A program made the position numbers and the translations under genes. Positions 1 to 9,664 of a DNA stretch of 64,000 nt are shown here, piece by piece; positions within the stretch are counted from its first letter, which is position 1; every line of letters starts with the position of its first letter. Source of the DNA: Sepioteuthis lessoniana (Eukaryota; Mollusca; Cephalopoda; Myopsida; Loliginidae); the NCBI GenBank assembly GCA_963585895.1, contig OY757904.1, positions 85,865,043 through 85,929,042 of the forward strand. Reading direction: 5' to 3'. A model generated the notes under the pieces. That model was not told the DNA's origin. It worked only from the letters and a program-made list of their open reading frames with translations, and searched no databases.

Positions 1-5
1 TTTGG

Positions 6-10
<5 letters not shown>

Positions 11-47
<37 letters not shown>
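11..47. repeat. (ATT)n microsatellite
   Basis: An uninterrupted ATT trinucleotide run, followed to about position 95 by an imperfect extension. It is simple sequence with no coding meaning. Confidence 0.95.
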
Positions 48-49
<2 letters not shown>

Positions 50-405
50 CTCCTCTTACCCCATCAGCCACTTTTATTATTATTGTTATTATTATTAGTT
101 GTAGTAGTATTTTGACTACTATCTTTAATTCTATTATAGTTGCTTCTTTTTAACTCACTCAAGCAGAAAATTAGCAGGGAACAAGACTAATTGGAAATAT
201 TTATATAGGATTTGGGTAAACATATCAGCTGAGTAACCACCAGCTATGAAGCTCTGTGAAAGTCCATTGTTTTGCTGGAGCTCAAATCAAACCTATAAAC
301 CCATCCTTTATTCATTTTCTCAATCTCTCAGCAGCCTATTTGTTGTTATTGCTTTTTATACTAGTATTATTATCAGTATTATCTATTTATTTAAATTTTA
401 AGATA
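48..405. other. AT-rich spacer, nothing recognised
   Basis: This stretch holds imperfect ATT runs and unremarkable AT-rich sequence. I see no supported ORF, RNA gene or element boundary. Confidence 0.6.
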
Positions 406-634
406 CCAGCCCATTGGTACAATGGTTAGAGGGTTCGCCAATGGCCCAGGTCAATTCATACCAAAGACTCAAAAAAAAGTACTTAAAATAACCTTAGTTA
501 ACACTCAACATTATAAGGTACAGATCAAGGGTAAGTGGAGCAATCCAGGGAAAGGAGTAACACTCCCCTACACCTCGGTGTTGTAGCTATTGAAAATGGA
601 TGCTTAGGGTTGCCCTCGACTATAGTTAGGCAAC
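406..634 (+). repeat. SINE-A copy (tRNA-derived SINE)
   Basis: It opens with a tRNA-like head (CCCATTGGTACAATGGTTAG, polymerase III A-box-like) and continues through a body also found at 16566-16809. Shared blocks include the segments around CATACCAAAGACT and GGAGCAATCCAGGGAAAGGAG, and the ending near CCCTCGACT. The B box is poorly preserved here but clear in the other copy. An ATT-rich tail follows. It is a non-autonomous retroposon with no coding capacity. The family is defined only by matching copies inside this window. Confidence 0.75.
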
Positions 635-1001
635 ATACATATTATCAATATTATTATTATTGACTAGTATTTTCTTTTGTCTATTCATTTTTTGTTAGTT
701 TTTTATTGGAACACACTTGAGTTGTCACTGAAGGAGCAGCGTGAATATGGAACAAAATGATGTTGATCTACAATAGAATTGTTAGGTAAAAGTTATCTGG
801 TACTCACTGAATGAAACAATCATTTATATCAGAGTTTTTCAAAATGCTGTCCTATTCCATTACTGAATTACAAGGTCATACACCTCCAGTTACAGCTTTA
901 CAATAAGTGAATGAATGAATAGATAATGAGTGATAAAAATATTGGCGAAAATGAAATAATTAGGAGCTTGAAATAAATGAATAAATATACGAGGATCATT
1001 G
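635..1001. other. AT-rich spacer
   Basis: This holds a short ATT run after the SINE and otherwise AT-rich sequence with no supported feature. Confidence 0.55.
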
Positions 1002-1420
1002 AATAAGTTTCCTGACTTTTTTTCGTATGGGCACTTTTATTAATAGTACACACATGAAATCTTCAAAGTAATCTCCTCCGGTTGCAATGCACTTGTTGTA
1101 CTGTTCCAACAACTTCTGGAAGGACCCATGGAAGTCCTCTTGTGTGAGCGTATTGATGACCTTCGTCACAGCCACTTTCATCTCCTCAATTGTCTCATAA
1201 TGACAGCCTCTGAGCTTAGGGAATAACCAAAAGTCACAGGGAGCAAGGTCTGGAGGTTGAGGAACTGTCTTGATGCCCATCTTGGTCAAATAGTCTGTGA
1301 CAAGGATGGACTTGTGGACTGGTGCATTGTCCTGGTGGAAATGCCACTGACCCGATTTGAAGAGTGCTGGCTTCTTCTGACGGAATCTCTTCCTGAAATC
1401 CCTTAAAACCTCAACATAGT
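996..1420 (-). pseudogene. mariner transposase, C-terminal part
   Basis: Reading down the minus strand, the sequence gives QDNAPVHKS, then PPDLAPCDFWLFP, then an ending with CIATGGDYFEDF. These are the second and third catalytic aspartate motifs of the mariner DDD triad and the family's characteristic C-terminus. A frame change separates the QDNAP part from the downstream ORF start. The first catalytic aspartate region is absent because of an internal deletion just upstream, so the protein would be inactive. Confidence 0.88.
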
Positions 1421-1860
1421 AACCCTAACCCTTTGGCCAATCAACTTTGGTGTATTGAGTTCCTTACTCCTCCCACACGTCTCATCATCCCTCACAGACT
1501 CCCTGCCTTCCTTGAATCTCTTATGCTACTCTAAAACTGATGCTTGATTCATGCAAGATGCTCCAAAAGCAGTCTGAAGCATTCCATACATTTCTGTGGT
1601 GGCATTTTTTCCAAGTTTAAAACAGAATTTTATTGCATATCGTTCTTCTAAAGTGTTCTCACGTCCAGATTGCATTTTTGAAATTCCCCAACTGTGACAA
1701 TCAGGCTTTGTATTCCAATTGCTGCTGTAGCTGTTCATTTAAACTTGAAATTATAAAAATTGGTCAGTTATCTCATAGGATGTATAGCTATTACATACTG
1801 AATTTTTAAGAGTCTACGACAATTTTAAATGCCTGTACGAAAAAAGTCTGGAAACTCTCC
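1002..1860 (-). mobile_element. mariner element, internally deleted
   Basis: Imperfect terminal inverted repeats of about 30 bp lie at 1002-1032 and 1831-1860 and share the core GACTTTTTT(T)CGTA. The interior encodes mariner transposase on the minus strand in two pieces. The element is about 0.86 kb, against about 1.3 kb for an autonomous mariner, so roughly a third is missing. It abuts a SINE-A head fragment at its right end. It could have been moved only by transposase supplied from elsewhere. Confidence 0.85.
1430..1738 (-). pseudogene. mariner transposase, N-terminal helix-turn-helix part
   Basis: The minus-strand reading EERYAIKFCFKLGKNATTEM matches the first helix-turn-helix of mariner transposases, which binds the terminal repeats. 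It is preceded by about 17 residues. A short linker segment resembling the conserved interdomain region follows in a shifted frame before the internal deletion. In-frame stops are present. It belongs with the C-terminal piece immediately downstream on the minus strand. Confidence 0.82.
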
Positions 1861-1907
1861 TGGGCCATTGGCGAACACTCTACCCAATAGACCAATGGGC
1901 CGGCATA
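1861..1907 (-). repeat. SINE-A head fragment
   Basis: On the minus strand this reads GGCCCATTGGTCTATTGGGT and continues through a GTTCGCCAATGGCCCAG block, the same head as the SINE-A copies at 406 and 16566. Only the tRNA-like head is present. The rest is not found on the far side of the adjacent mariner, so it is a truncated copy rather than a clean split by the transposon. Confidence 0.65.
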
Positions 1908-2180
1908 TGTGGTGTCAAGAATGAAGACCAAGTCTTGGAAAATAATTTTAACTAAGCTTTATTCAGCAAAATTACAAGTGGTATCGAAAACACGTGCGAA
2001 GAGCAATTCTGAATATGGCTGACTGCCGTAATCCAGACACAGGGTCGTAAACGTTTCCTGGTATCCACCGTCGTAAACTAATCTTATTTACATGTGGATT
2101 AAACCAATGGAAATTGGGAGGATCGAATCCGGGAACTTTCACATGTGAAGCGAACGCTCTACCATGTATGTATATATGCC
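1908..2180 (-). repeat. SINE-D candidate with tRNA-Val(CAC)-like head
   Basis: On the minus strand 2119-2164 gives an A-box-like TGGTAGAGCGTTCG, an anticodon arm with loop TTCACAT (anticodon CAC), and a B-box-like GGATTCGATCC. The acceptor stem is not closed, so this is not a functional tRNA gene. The following minus-strand sequence to about 1908 is taken as the SINE body. I see only this one copy in the window, so the body boundary is uncertain. Confidence 0.5.
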
Positions 2181-2423
2181 AGAGAGAAAAAAATGAAATG
2201 AATCAGATAAATATGTGAAAACAAACGGGAGAAACAATATACTAGTGGATGAAAATTTTATTGCTGACACATGTTTCGATTTAGATATTTTACCTGCATA
2301 CAAGTTTTTCTATTTTAAATTATTTTCAGTATAAAAATAAAATAATTAATAATAATAATAATAACGTAGCCCAGCAGTGTGACATATCGTTCCCTTTATA
2401 TTAACAAAGCTCGGGGTCGAGAA

Positions 2424-3028
2424 AAGCAGAGGAGAGTTCGTCTTCCGACGCTCTCCGGAGCTCTCTGTACTTCGGTTTAGAGCGAGGCTCCGAAAAGGAA
2501 CAATGGCAGGTTTCAGCTGGGCTACCTCCGGGTGGGTGCATTATTGACTCCTTTTGACAAGTTTGGCTCACCAGGTTCACATTGCACTAAGTGAGTTGAT
2601 GAGCTACATAGACCATCTGGGTTCGAGCCTCGGCTCGTTCCCGACCTTTCCTCCCCTTATCTCCACTTTAATCGGCTTTCAGGCTATTGACCTTGTGTCG
2701 AGCCTTGTCTGTTGGGAGACATTGGCAAATACCCAGAGGAGAGTTTGTCTCTCCGGAGCATGTGCTGAACTTTGGTTCAGAGCGAGGCTCCGAAAAGGAA
2801 CAATGGCAGACGTGAAGCTGGGCTACCTCCGGGTGGGTGCATCATTGACTCCTTTTGACAAGCTTGGCTCATCGGGCTCACATTGCACTTAATGAGCCGA
2901 TGAGCTATATAGACCAGCAGGGTTCGTTCCCGAACTTCCCTCTCCTTATCCCCACTTTAATCGGTCTTCGGGTCATTGACCTTGTGTCAAGCCTTGCCTG
3001 GTGGGAGGCATCAGCAAATACCTAGAAG
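2424..3028 (+). repeat. SINE-E tandem dimer
   Basis: Two head-to-tail units of about 300 bp (2424-2732 and 2733-3028) share long blocks. These include GAGCGAGGCTCCGAAAAGG, GGGCTACCTCCGGGTGGGTG, and the stretch around TTTAATCGG to CTTGTGTC. A third related copy lies at 50820-51131. Each unit has a B-box-like GGTTCGAGCC or GGTTCG, so a tRNA-derived origin is plausible. Short ORFs across the dimer are frame accidents and are not annotated. Confidence 0.75.
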
Positions 3029-3039
3029 TCGTTCTACGA

Positions 3040-4360
3040 AGCTCTCAGAGCAAGGCCCCCCAAGGCTGAATCTTACATCTCGTAGTCGCATTCGTCTTAC
3101 TTCAAGGCTGAATACCACTTCCCTTGGTCACATTCGTCTTGCATTACATAGATATGACAACAGGTCCCTTTAAGGGCCATTAGCGGTCCCCTTCTGTGGG
3201 TTGGATTATCTCTGACGGTCCTTACAGATTCGTCGAAATAGTCGGCCTGGAGACACACTCGAAGAGGACTCTAAGACCATCCGTTCTTAACCATTTGGTC
3301 GGTTCCGTTGTGCGTTCGTCTGTTTGGCTGCTCAGCGCTAAAGGCATGGGTTAGCCTTTAGCTACCGCTTCTCTATCTGCACAGCTAAGATACCGCCAAT
3401 CTTAGCCGCGACCTCCTTGTCCATTTTGCTCGATACATTTGCACGACTGCACAGCGCTAAAGCACGGGTTAGCTTTAGTTGTCGGTTCCCTTGTCCGTTT
3501 GTACGACTGCACTGGGCTATGGCTCGGGTTAAGCCTTTAGCTACCGTTCCCGATACGTCCGTACAGCTTTACCACGGCATAGCCATAACCTCACCTTCCG
3601 ACACGTCTGCATAGCTTTAGCACAGCAAAGCCATAGCCTCACCTTCCGATACGTCCGCACAGCCAGGGGTATGACAAAGCCCTAGCTTCACCGATTCGCT
3701 CGCTCGACTTCACATGTGCAAAGGCATGGTAAACCTTAGCCGCGATAACCCTGTCCGCAGTTCTAAGACAAGCTTAAGTCTTAATCACCTCACCCGCTCG
3801 ATTCTACGCGACCAAGCTGCCAATACTAACTTCGACCACGACAATGCTCCAGCAATGCAGCATCCAGTCCATGTACGACTCGCTGTACGGACTACCGACC
3901 ACATCGACGACACGCTCCAGCAATGCAGCATCCACTCCACGTACGACTCGCTGTACGGACTGCCGACCACAACGACGACACTCTCTTGTATTGCAGCATC
4001 TAGCCCACGTAAGACTCGCTATATGGGCTAGCAACCACATCGACCCCCCCTGTTAATCCAATATACTTCAAAAACCGGGACATCGATCTACCAACTTCGA
4101 CCAACATCAGCTACTCGCCTCGATCATTTAGCTGCCTCTCTACGACCTCGACCATACCAGCTACCGACATCAACCATCTAGCTGACGACATCGACATCAA
4201 TGTATGAACTTACATACCTCATTGTAAACTCGACGAATGAATTGTAGTTCTGTTATATTGTTATCTCGCCTTTGTCTTCTTCATTATCTTTTGGCTGTCA
4301 TTACTCGCACGCCTAACTTAAATCATTTGCGGGATCGATGTGCTTATCGGCTCCGCAACA
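3040..4360 (-). repeat. LTR family copy A (truncated at its 3' end)
   Basis: Read on the minus strand this starts at 4360 with TGTTGCGGAGCCGATAAGCA, the same start as the solo LTR at 40384. It carries the same order of internal blocks. Its distal end, about 200-400 bp relative to the other copies, is missing where it meets the SINE-E dimer. It contains two kinds of tandem hairpin unit: long-stem hairpins at 3337-3480, and three copies of a unit with a conserved loop at about 3845-4030. ORFs here are repeat-driven and not genes. Confidence 0.75.
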
Positions 4361-4370
4361 AAATTTTTTA

Positions 4371-4680
4371 TAAAATTCTGGTCTTTGGGAAAATTGTATT
4401 AAAAAAGTTTATTGAGCAGGCTTCAATTATTCTACGTTTATCTTTATGAATGTAATTATGGTTGAGTTCTGAAAGTCAAATGCATGACCGGTTGAAATAT
4501 GTGAAACTAAAGAAGTGGATATGCTTCTGGATTTAAATTTTTTCATATATTCTCTTTCTTAGATCTCCGGAAGTCTCTCTGATGTATATTTTGTTACATT
4601 CTCGACAACAAATTTTATATATACCTGTGTCGGAGAAAGAATTTTTTAAATAACTGTTCAATTGTTTTTGACGTACTAAA
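4371..4680 (-). pseudogene. Penelope-like GIY-YIG endonuclease domain
   Basis: The minus strand at about 4635-4565 reads GIYKICCRECNKIYIRET followed by a GDLRKRIYE block. This is the Penelope GIY-YIG signature with its CxxC pair, except that the usual YIG reads YIR. Further on, fragments around AFDFQNST and IIEAC match the domain's C-terminal end in shifted frames. The domain would nick target DNA for integration. Stops and frameshifts disable it. Confidence 0.8.
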
Positions 4681-5635
4681 TGGTTTAAGTTTTTTCAATG
4701 AGGTGAGTTGTTGGATTTTGAGGTAGTATTATGTATTTTTAAAGGGTTAATATTTGTGATAGGTTGGTTATTTTTATTATAGAATATATATTTATGGATT
4801 TTGATGGTTTTTGATTTTGCACAATGAATCAAAGATCAGGATATTGTAGTTGAGAAAAAGAGTTTTTGATCTAGTAAGAAACTAGGAGAGCAAATTCTTA
4901 GGAATCCGAGGGAAAAACCTATGAGAATGTCAAATTTAAATTTTATCACTATGGTTTGAATAAAAATGTACAAATCATTTTTGTTACTAGCTTTGTGGTA
5001 AACTGAATTTCAAATTATTGCGATTATTTATTAATAAGATGTCTAAGAAAGGTAAGGAATTGTTTTTTTCGAGTTCATATGAGGAGTTTATAGTTGGTTT
5101 TATTTGGTTATGTTTGTTAGTGATGGAGGGTATTTGTTTGGGCAAATGATTAAAACATCTTCAATGTATCTGAAATAATGGATATCATTGGGTAAAATGA
5201 TTTGGATTCTAAAAATTCTAGAAAAAGGCGAGCTAAAACACCGCTTAGTGGAAGGTCAAATTTTTGTTGTTAAAAATGATTGTTATATTTGAAAAAACAG
5301 TGAGTGGTACATCGTTCAATTATTTTGATTATTTTAACAACAGATAAAAGGAGAGAGCTTTTAATTTTTTCCCATGTTTATGGTTTGTATTTTGTTGAAG
5401 GGATCGTCAGAATTTTTAAATGAGTAGAGCTAGTGGTTCCTCGGAGAGCGGTTAATATTTTGACTATGGATTTTGCAATGTTATGAGGAGCTGTTCTTAT
5501 ACCGGAAAGTACTGAACGTAGAGGAATGTTGCTTTTGTGTGTTTACAGAAGACAACATATCGTGGGAATAATGAGGTGGTAATATATTAGTGCTCACTAG
5601 AATTTGTCTTTATTGGAAATTAATTTTTTGTAGGA
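4681..5635 (-). pseudogene. Penelope-like reverse transcriptase, decayed
   Basis: Fragments on the minus strand match Penelope reverse transcriptase blocks in order: HKSNIPLRSVLSG, then a P-L-S-G-V-L-A-R-L-F block equivalent to the family's PLSPVLANLF motif, then a TFLDILLINN block. The catalytic aspartate pair cannot be read cleanly. There are many stops and several frame changes. The reading continues upstream beyond the RTE insertion, which shows this was one coding unit. Confidence 0.68.
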
Positions 5636-5640
5636 TTTAA

Positions 5641-6669
5641 AAAAATTATCCTACTAGCGTACGGCATACCTAAAGAAACCGTAGCGGCAATAACGATTCT
5701 CTATAGAAACACTAAAGTAAAAGTACGATCACCAGATGGAGACACAGAATACTTCGACATAGTAGCAGGAGTACTACAAGGAGACACGCTGGCTCCGTAT
5801 CTCTTTATCATTTGTCTAGACTACGTACTTAGAACATCGATTGACAAAATCAAAGAGAATGGCTTCGAACTGACGAAGAAAAGAAGCAGAAGATACCCCG
5901 CAACAACAATTACCGACGCCGACTACGCCGATGACATAGCGATACTGGCAAATACACCTGACCAAGCCGAAACACTTCTGCATAGTTTGGAACGAGCAGC
6001 AGCAAGCATAGGCCTCCATGTTAATGCACATAAAACGGAATATATGTGCTATAACCAAACGGGGGACATCTCCACTATAGAAGGAACCCCTCTTAAACTA
6101 GTAGACAAATTCACGTACCTAGGAAGCAGCGTCGAATCAACCGAAAAGGACATCGAAACGAGGTTAACGAAAGCATGGACAGCTATCAATAGGCTATCGA
6201 CTATATGGAAATCAGACCTAACCGATAAAATGAATCGCAGTTTCTTCCAGGCAGCGGTCACATCGATACTGCTATATGGATGCACTACATGGACGCTAAC
6301 AAAACGGCTGGAGAAGAAACTAGATGGCAATTACACAAGAATGCTGCGTGCAATCCTCAACAAGTCCTGCAGCAACACCCCACAAGACACCAACTGTACG
6401 GCCACCTGCCCCCTATCACGAAAACTATTCAAGTTAGGCGAACCAGACATGCAGGACATTGCTGGAGAAGCAGAGATGAACTCATAAGAGATGTACTCTT
6501 ATGGATCCCCACACACGGCCGCGCAAAAGCAGGACGACCAGCACGAACGTACATTCAGCAGCTATGTGAGGATACAGGTTGTTTTCCTGAAGACCTGCCT
6601 AGGGCGATGAACGATAGGGAGGAGTGGCGAAAGAGGGTCAGGGATATCCGTGCTGCCAGCACGATATGA
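5641..6669 (+). pseudogene. RTE-like reverse transcriptase C-terminal part
   Basis: The reading begins inside the reverse transcriptase (LAYGIPKETVAAITILY). It passes GVLQGDTLAPYLF and the catalytic box DADYADDIAIL near 5920-5945, then LLYGCTTWTLTKRLEKKLDG. A frameshift near 6365-6380 moves the remaining conserved tail (RRTRHAGHCWRSRDELIRDV, then GRAKAGRPARTYIQQLCEDT) into another frame, which ends at 6669. There is no endonuclease because of 5' truncation. Confidence 0.82.
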
Positions 6670-6687
6670 TGATGATGATTGATGGTG
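5641..6687 (+). mobile_element. RTE-like LINE, 5'-truncated, nested in the Penelope element
   Basis: This is the 3' 1.05 kb of a non-LTR retrotransposon, ending in a (TGA)n tail typical of RTE-type elements. TTTAA occurs on both sides (5636-5640 and 6688-6692). Removing the insert with one TTTAA restores a continuous Penelope reading frame, so this is a genuine insertion. A related, more decayed copy is at 53440-53945. Confidence 0.8.
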
Positions 6688-6692
6688 TTTAA

Positions 6693-7480
6693 GGGGGTAA
6701 TATTATAATTGTTTTTGTCATTAAATAGTTTCATTAGTTTATTGTAGTAATCTATGATGTCTAAGATGACGATTCCTTCAGCTTTATCTGGGGATGTTAT
6801 TGTGATGTTATCGTTTTTGGCTAAGTTTGTAAGGGCTTAAATGTATCTTCTTAGTAAAGTGTATTTAGATGTGTGGTGGTTGGTGGTGGATGCAATGTAT
6901 GAAACTTGTATGAAACTTCTTGTATGAAATTTGTAAGAATCTTGTATAAAAATTCTGTCAAAGTTTGAATCGGTGTGTCTATAGTTTGTGTTTACAATAT
7001 TGAGTAGTTCGTGTTTTTCGTGTAATCCACTTGCAAATTGAAGGGCTTCAGTTTCATAAGTGTTGAGAGGTGTGTTTGAAATCTTGAGAATGAGATCGGT
7101 TCATCCTATGTTTTTCCATTTGCTATTTGTACATAAAGACTGTAGTTTTCTTTTTAGATTAGATATGAAGTTCTTGTTTATGTATGAGGTAGTTTTTCTT
7201 TAAAAAAAGCCGAAAAGGCTGTTTTGTGTTTAAGCGGAGTTCTCGTCCCAGTATTTTAGCCGTTTCCAAAATAGATATATCAGATAATTCTAGGTTATTT
7301 ATAGAGGATTTAATGAAAAACATTAAATGTTCCGAGAAAATATGGTAAAAAGATTCGTGAAATTTGAGTATATTGTATGGAATGACTTTTTCATGAAGAC
7401 AGTTTATTAAAAAGTCTTTTCTGTTTTTGGCAGAGTGTCATGCGATTAATAAACGTATGTCACTCAAAGGAATGTTTTCA
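6693..7480 (-). pseudogene. Penelope-like N-terminal region, decayed
   Basis: On the minus strand, broken frames give a stretch around ELSDISILETAKILGREL and a block reading ITSPDKAEGIVILDIIDYYN. The second resembles the conserved segment just upstream of the reverse transcriptase in Penelope proteins (ITRADKGNxVVI type). The frame runs into the RTE insertion point and resumes on its far side. Confidence 0.6.
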
Positions 7481-7489
7481 AAGTCTGGT

Positions 7490-7700
7490 TAGTTGAAATA
7501 TAATGTGAAACTAAAGAATTGGGTGTGTTTCCGGATTTAAAATCTTTTTATGTTCGTATATTCTCTTTTTTAGATTTCAGACCACCCCTTTGTATAGTTT
7601 GTTACATTCCCGACAACAAATTTTAAATATACATGCATCAGAGAAAGAATTTTTTAAAGTTATTTTTTAAATAATTGTTTATTTGTTTGTGATGTACGAG
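7490..7700 (-). pseudogene. partial Penelope GIY-YIG copy (pseudo-LTR-like)
   Basis: The minus strand repeats the endonuclease motif seen at 4565-4635 (a KICCRECNK-like core) with clear nucleotide similarity, but no reverse transcriptase precedes it. Its position just upstream of the N-terminal region is where a left pseudo-LTR of a Penelope element would lie. Confidence 0.65.
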
Positions 7701-7838
7701 TAAAGGTTGTTATGCATTTCAAAACTCGACCATAATTGCATTCATTCATGATTGGGATAAACGTACAATAATCGAAAGCAGTTCAAAATCTCCTTTTAAA
7801 TTTTTTTTCCAAAGACTAGGCTTCTGTAAGCTATTACC
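7701..7838 (+). pseudogene. Penelope endonuclease C-terminal end, opposite strand
   Basis: The plus strand reads a STIIAFIHDWDKRTIIES-like end, homologous to the minus-strand sequence at 4371-4470. Two endonuclease copies therefore meet in opposite orientation near 7700. This is either an inverted terminal copy, a known Penelope arrangement, or an independent insertion. Confidence 0.6.
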
Positions 7839-7864
7839 TTTTTTTTTTTTTTTTTTTTTTTTTT
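7839..7864. repeat. poly-T tract (26 bp)
   Basis: An uninterrupted run of 26 T separates the Penelope remains from the next LTR copy. It may mark the poly-A tail of a vanished retroposon on the minus strand, but no body is recognisable. Confidence 0.9.
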
Positions 7865-7974
7865 CAGGAAAATGATTCTAAAAGATTTTAACATCCATTT
7901 ATAACACTGGACTGTTATCTGGATTTCAAAAGTTGCAAACAGTTAAAAATTTCTCAAACCGAGAAATGATGTTG

Positions 7975-9347
7975 TGTTGTGGGGCCAATAAGAACGTCGA
8001 CCCCGCAAATTATTTTTGTTGTTCGTGTGAGGAAATTGATAGCCGGAAGACAATGAAAAGAACAAAGGCGAGATAACAGTAATAACAAATGACAATTCAT
8101 TTGTTGTCGGTTACAGAATTATGGTCGTATAAACGATGGAAATAGTAGAGACGACTGGTGGAATAGTAACCGATAGTAGAGACAGCTAGTGGTCGTCGTC
8201 GATAGTAGAGACATTTGGTGGTCGTCGTTGATGGTAGAGACAGCTGGTGGTCGTTGTTGCTAGTAGAGGCAGCTGGATGATCGATGTCCTGGTTGTGCAG
8301 TATATTGGCTTAACCGGGATGTGTCGATGTGGTCTCAAGTGTTGATGCCAGTCTGAGCAGTGAGTCATTTGTGGACCAGATGCTGCAATGCTAGAGTTGG
8401 TCTGCAGTTGGTGCTGGTAGCTTGGTCGCACAGGATCGAACACGTGGGCTAAGACTGCCGTGTCTTAGCTCTATGTAGGCGAAGAACGAACAAACGAACG
8501 AGTGACTAAGACTACCGTGTCTTAGCGTTGCAGTGCCGAAGAACGAACAAATGAGTGTCGTGGCTAAGACAATCGTGTCTTAGCTTTGCGTAGCCGAGGA
8601 ACGAACGAAGGATTAGTGGCTAAGACTAACGTGTCTTAGCTCTGCGTAGCTGAGGAACGAGCGGACGAGTGGCTAAGACTGCCGCGTCTTAGCTCTACGT
8701 AGCTGAGGAGCGTGCACGGAATTGGCAGTTAAGACTACCGTGTCTTAGCTCTGCGTAGCCGGGGATCGATCAAAACGGCTAAGACCGGATCGTCTATTAT
8801 CCTCTTTGTGGTGATTGCTTCCAGGCCGTCTGCTTCGACAAGTTCATGAGAACTGTCAGAGATACTCCAACACTAGGGATGGAGACATCTAATGAACCTT
8901 AAAAGGACTTTTTCGCATATCTACGTAGGTGTAAGGCAGATGCGACCACTAGATGTAGGATCACGCCTTGAGAGCTTTGATTACGAGTCCGGATTCTAAA
9001 GAATCGTACCAACGAGCGAGCCGTCTGACTGCTGAAAATACTTGTCAATGAATAGAGCGAAACTGGTATCTCACTAACGGGGCCGCTTGGGCAGAATGTT
9101 CATCCATAAAAATATCAGTGGTAATACAATCCTTCTTTAGCCTGAAATAGGATTCTAAAGATTATTTTGATAGAGTACCTTTCGCAGGACTGGCACTGTT
9201 AATGTTGTAAACATAGATTTTTCTTTCTTCGCTAGTGCTGCTAGTCAGGGCTACGGATGATTTCATAATTTTCGGTCGTAGCTGGACTTAGCGTTTTTGA
9301 GGGATTGGCGTGGTCTGGTTTGTTTATATTTTAAACAGGTTGCGACA
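7975..9347 (+). mobile_element. solo LTR, copy B (1.37 kb)
   Basis: It begins TGTTGTGGGGCC and ends GGTTGCGACA, and is flanked on both sides by GTTG (7971-7974 and 9348-9351), a 4-bp target duplication. Its start, end and block order match copies A and C. No gag-pol lies between or beside. This is the usual outcome of recombination between the two LTRs of a Ty3/gypsy-type element, but the internal region is not seen, so the superfamily is inferred. A hairpin array lies at 8448-8790. Confidence 0.72.
8448..8790 (+). repeat. minisatellite of hairpin units in LTR copy B
   Basis: Six to seven units of 53-58 bp each contain the inverted repeat GCTAAGAC..GTCTTAGC around a 4-6 nt loop, followed by a CTCTGCGTAGCCGAGGAACG-like spacer. 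Examples are at 8448-8469, 8506-8526 and from 8564, 8620, 8673 and 8728. The last unit at about 8780 has lost pairing. Confidence 0.88.
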
Positions 9348-9351
9348 GTTG

Positions 9352-9664
9352 CATTAAAAAATAGTTTCTATTTTATGACGTAATCAATTTCGAATATATT
9401 TTATCTTGTATTACTCGTTTTTCTAAAATCCAAACATTTGCCCCGAAGACGACTTTTCAGCTTGCATGCATTAAATATTTTCTTTGATCATTATTTTATT
9501 CTTATTCTTATACTTAAAATAATTTTCAATGGAATACCTTATATATAAGCAAAATTTTAGTCTAAACACGTGTCGGCAAAGTATAATACAATACATTTTC
9601 ATCCACACCAAAGTATATATCATTCTTCCGTTTATCTTTTCAACATGTATATCTATATATGTTT
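9352..9664. other. AT-rich spacer
   Basis: No ORF, RNA gene or element is supported here. A 60-residue ORF that starts inside and runs on to 9752 is without similarity to anything I recognise. Confidence 0.55.

Larger units (their letters stand above)
4371..7700 (-). mobile_element. Penelope-like element, interrupted by an RTE insertion
   Basis: Read down the minus strand the order is: a partial GIY-YIG endonuclease (7700-7490), an N-terminal region (7480-6693), an RTE insertion (6687-5641), a reverse transcriptase (5635-4681) and a GIY-YIG endonuclease (4680-4371). A partial endonuclease copy upstream of a longer copy fits the tandem pseudo-LTR layout known for Penelope-like elements. All parts carry stops and frameshifts, so the element is dead. 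Confidence 0.75.

Noticed and set aside
2119-2180. tRNA-Val(CAC) gene on the minus strand
   Set aside because: A and B boxes and the anticodon arm are visible, but no acceptor stem closes and the sequence leads into a SINE-like body.
3714-4056. overlapping ORFs of 61-105 residues
   Set aside because: They lie inside LTR copy A and arise from three tandem hairpin units, with ORFs on both strands and in several frames.
8448-8790. CRISPR-like array of palindromic repeats
   Set aside because: The spacers are not unique but part of the same repeated unit, repeat stems vary between copies, and the context is a eukaryotic LTR with target duplications.
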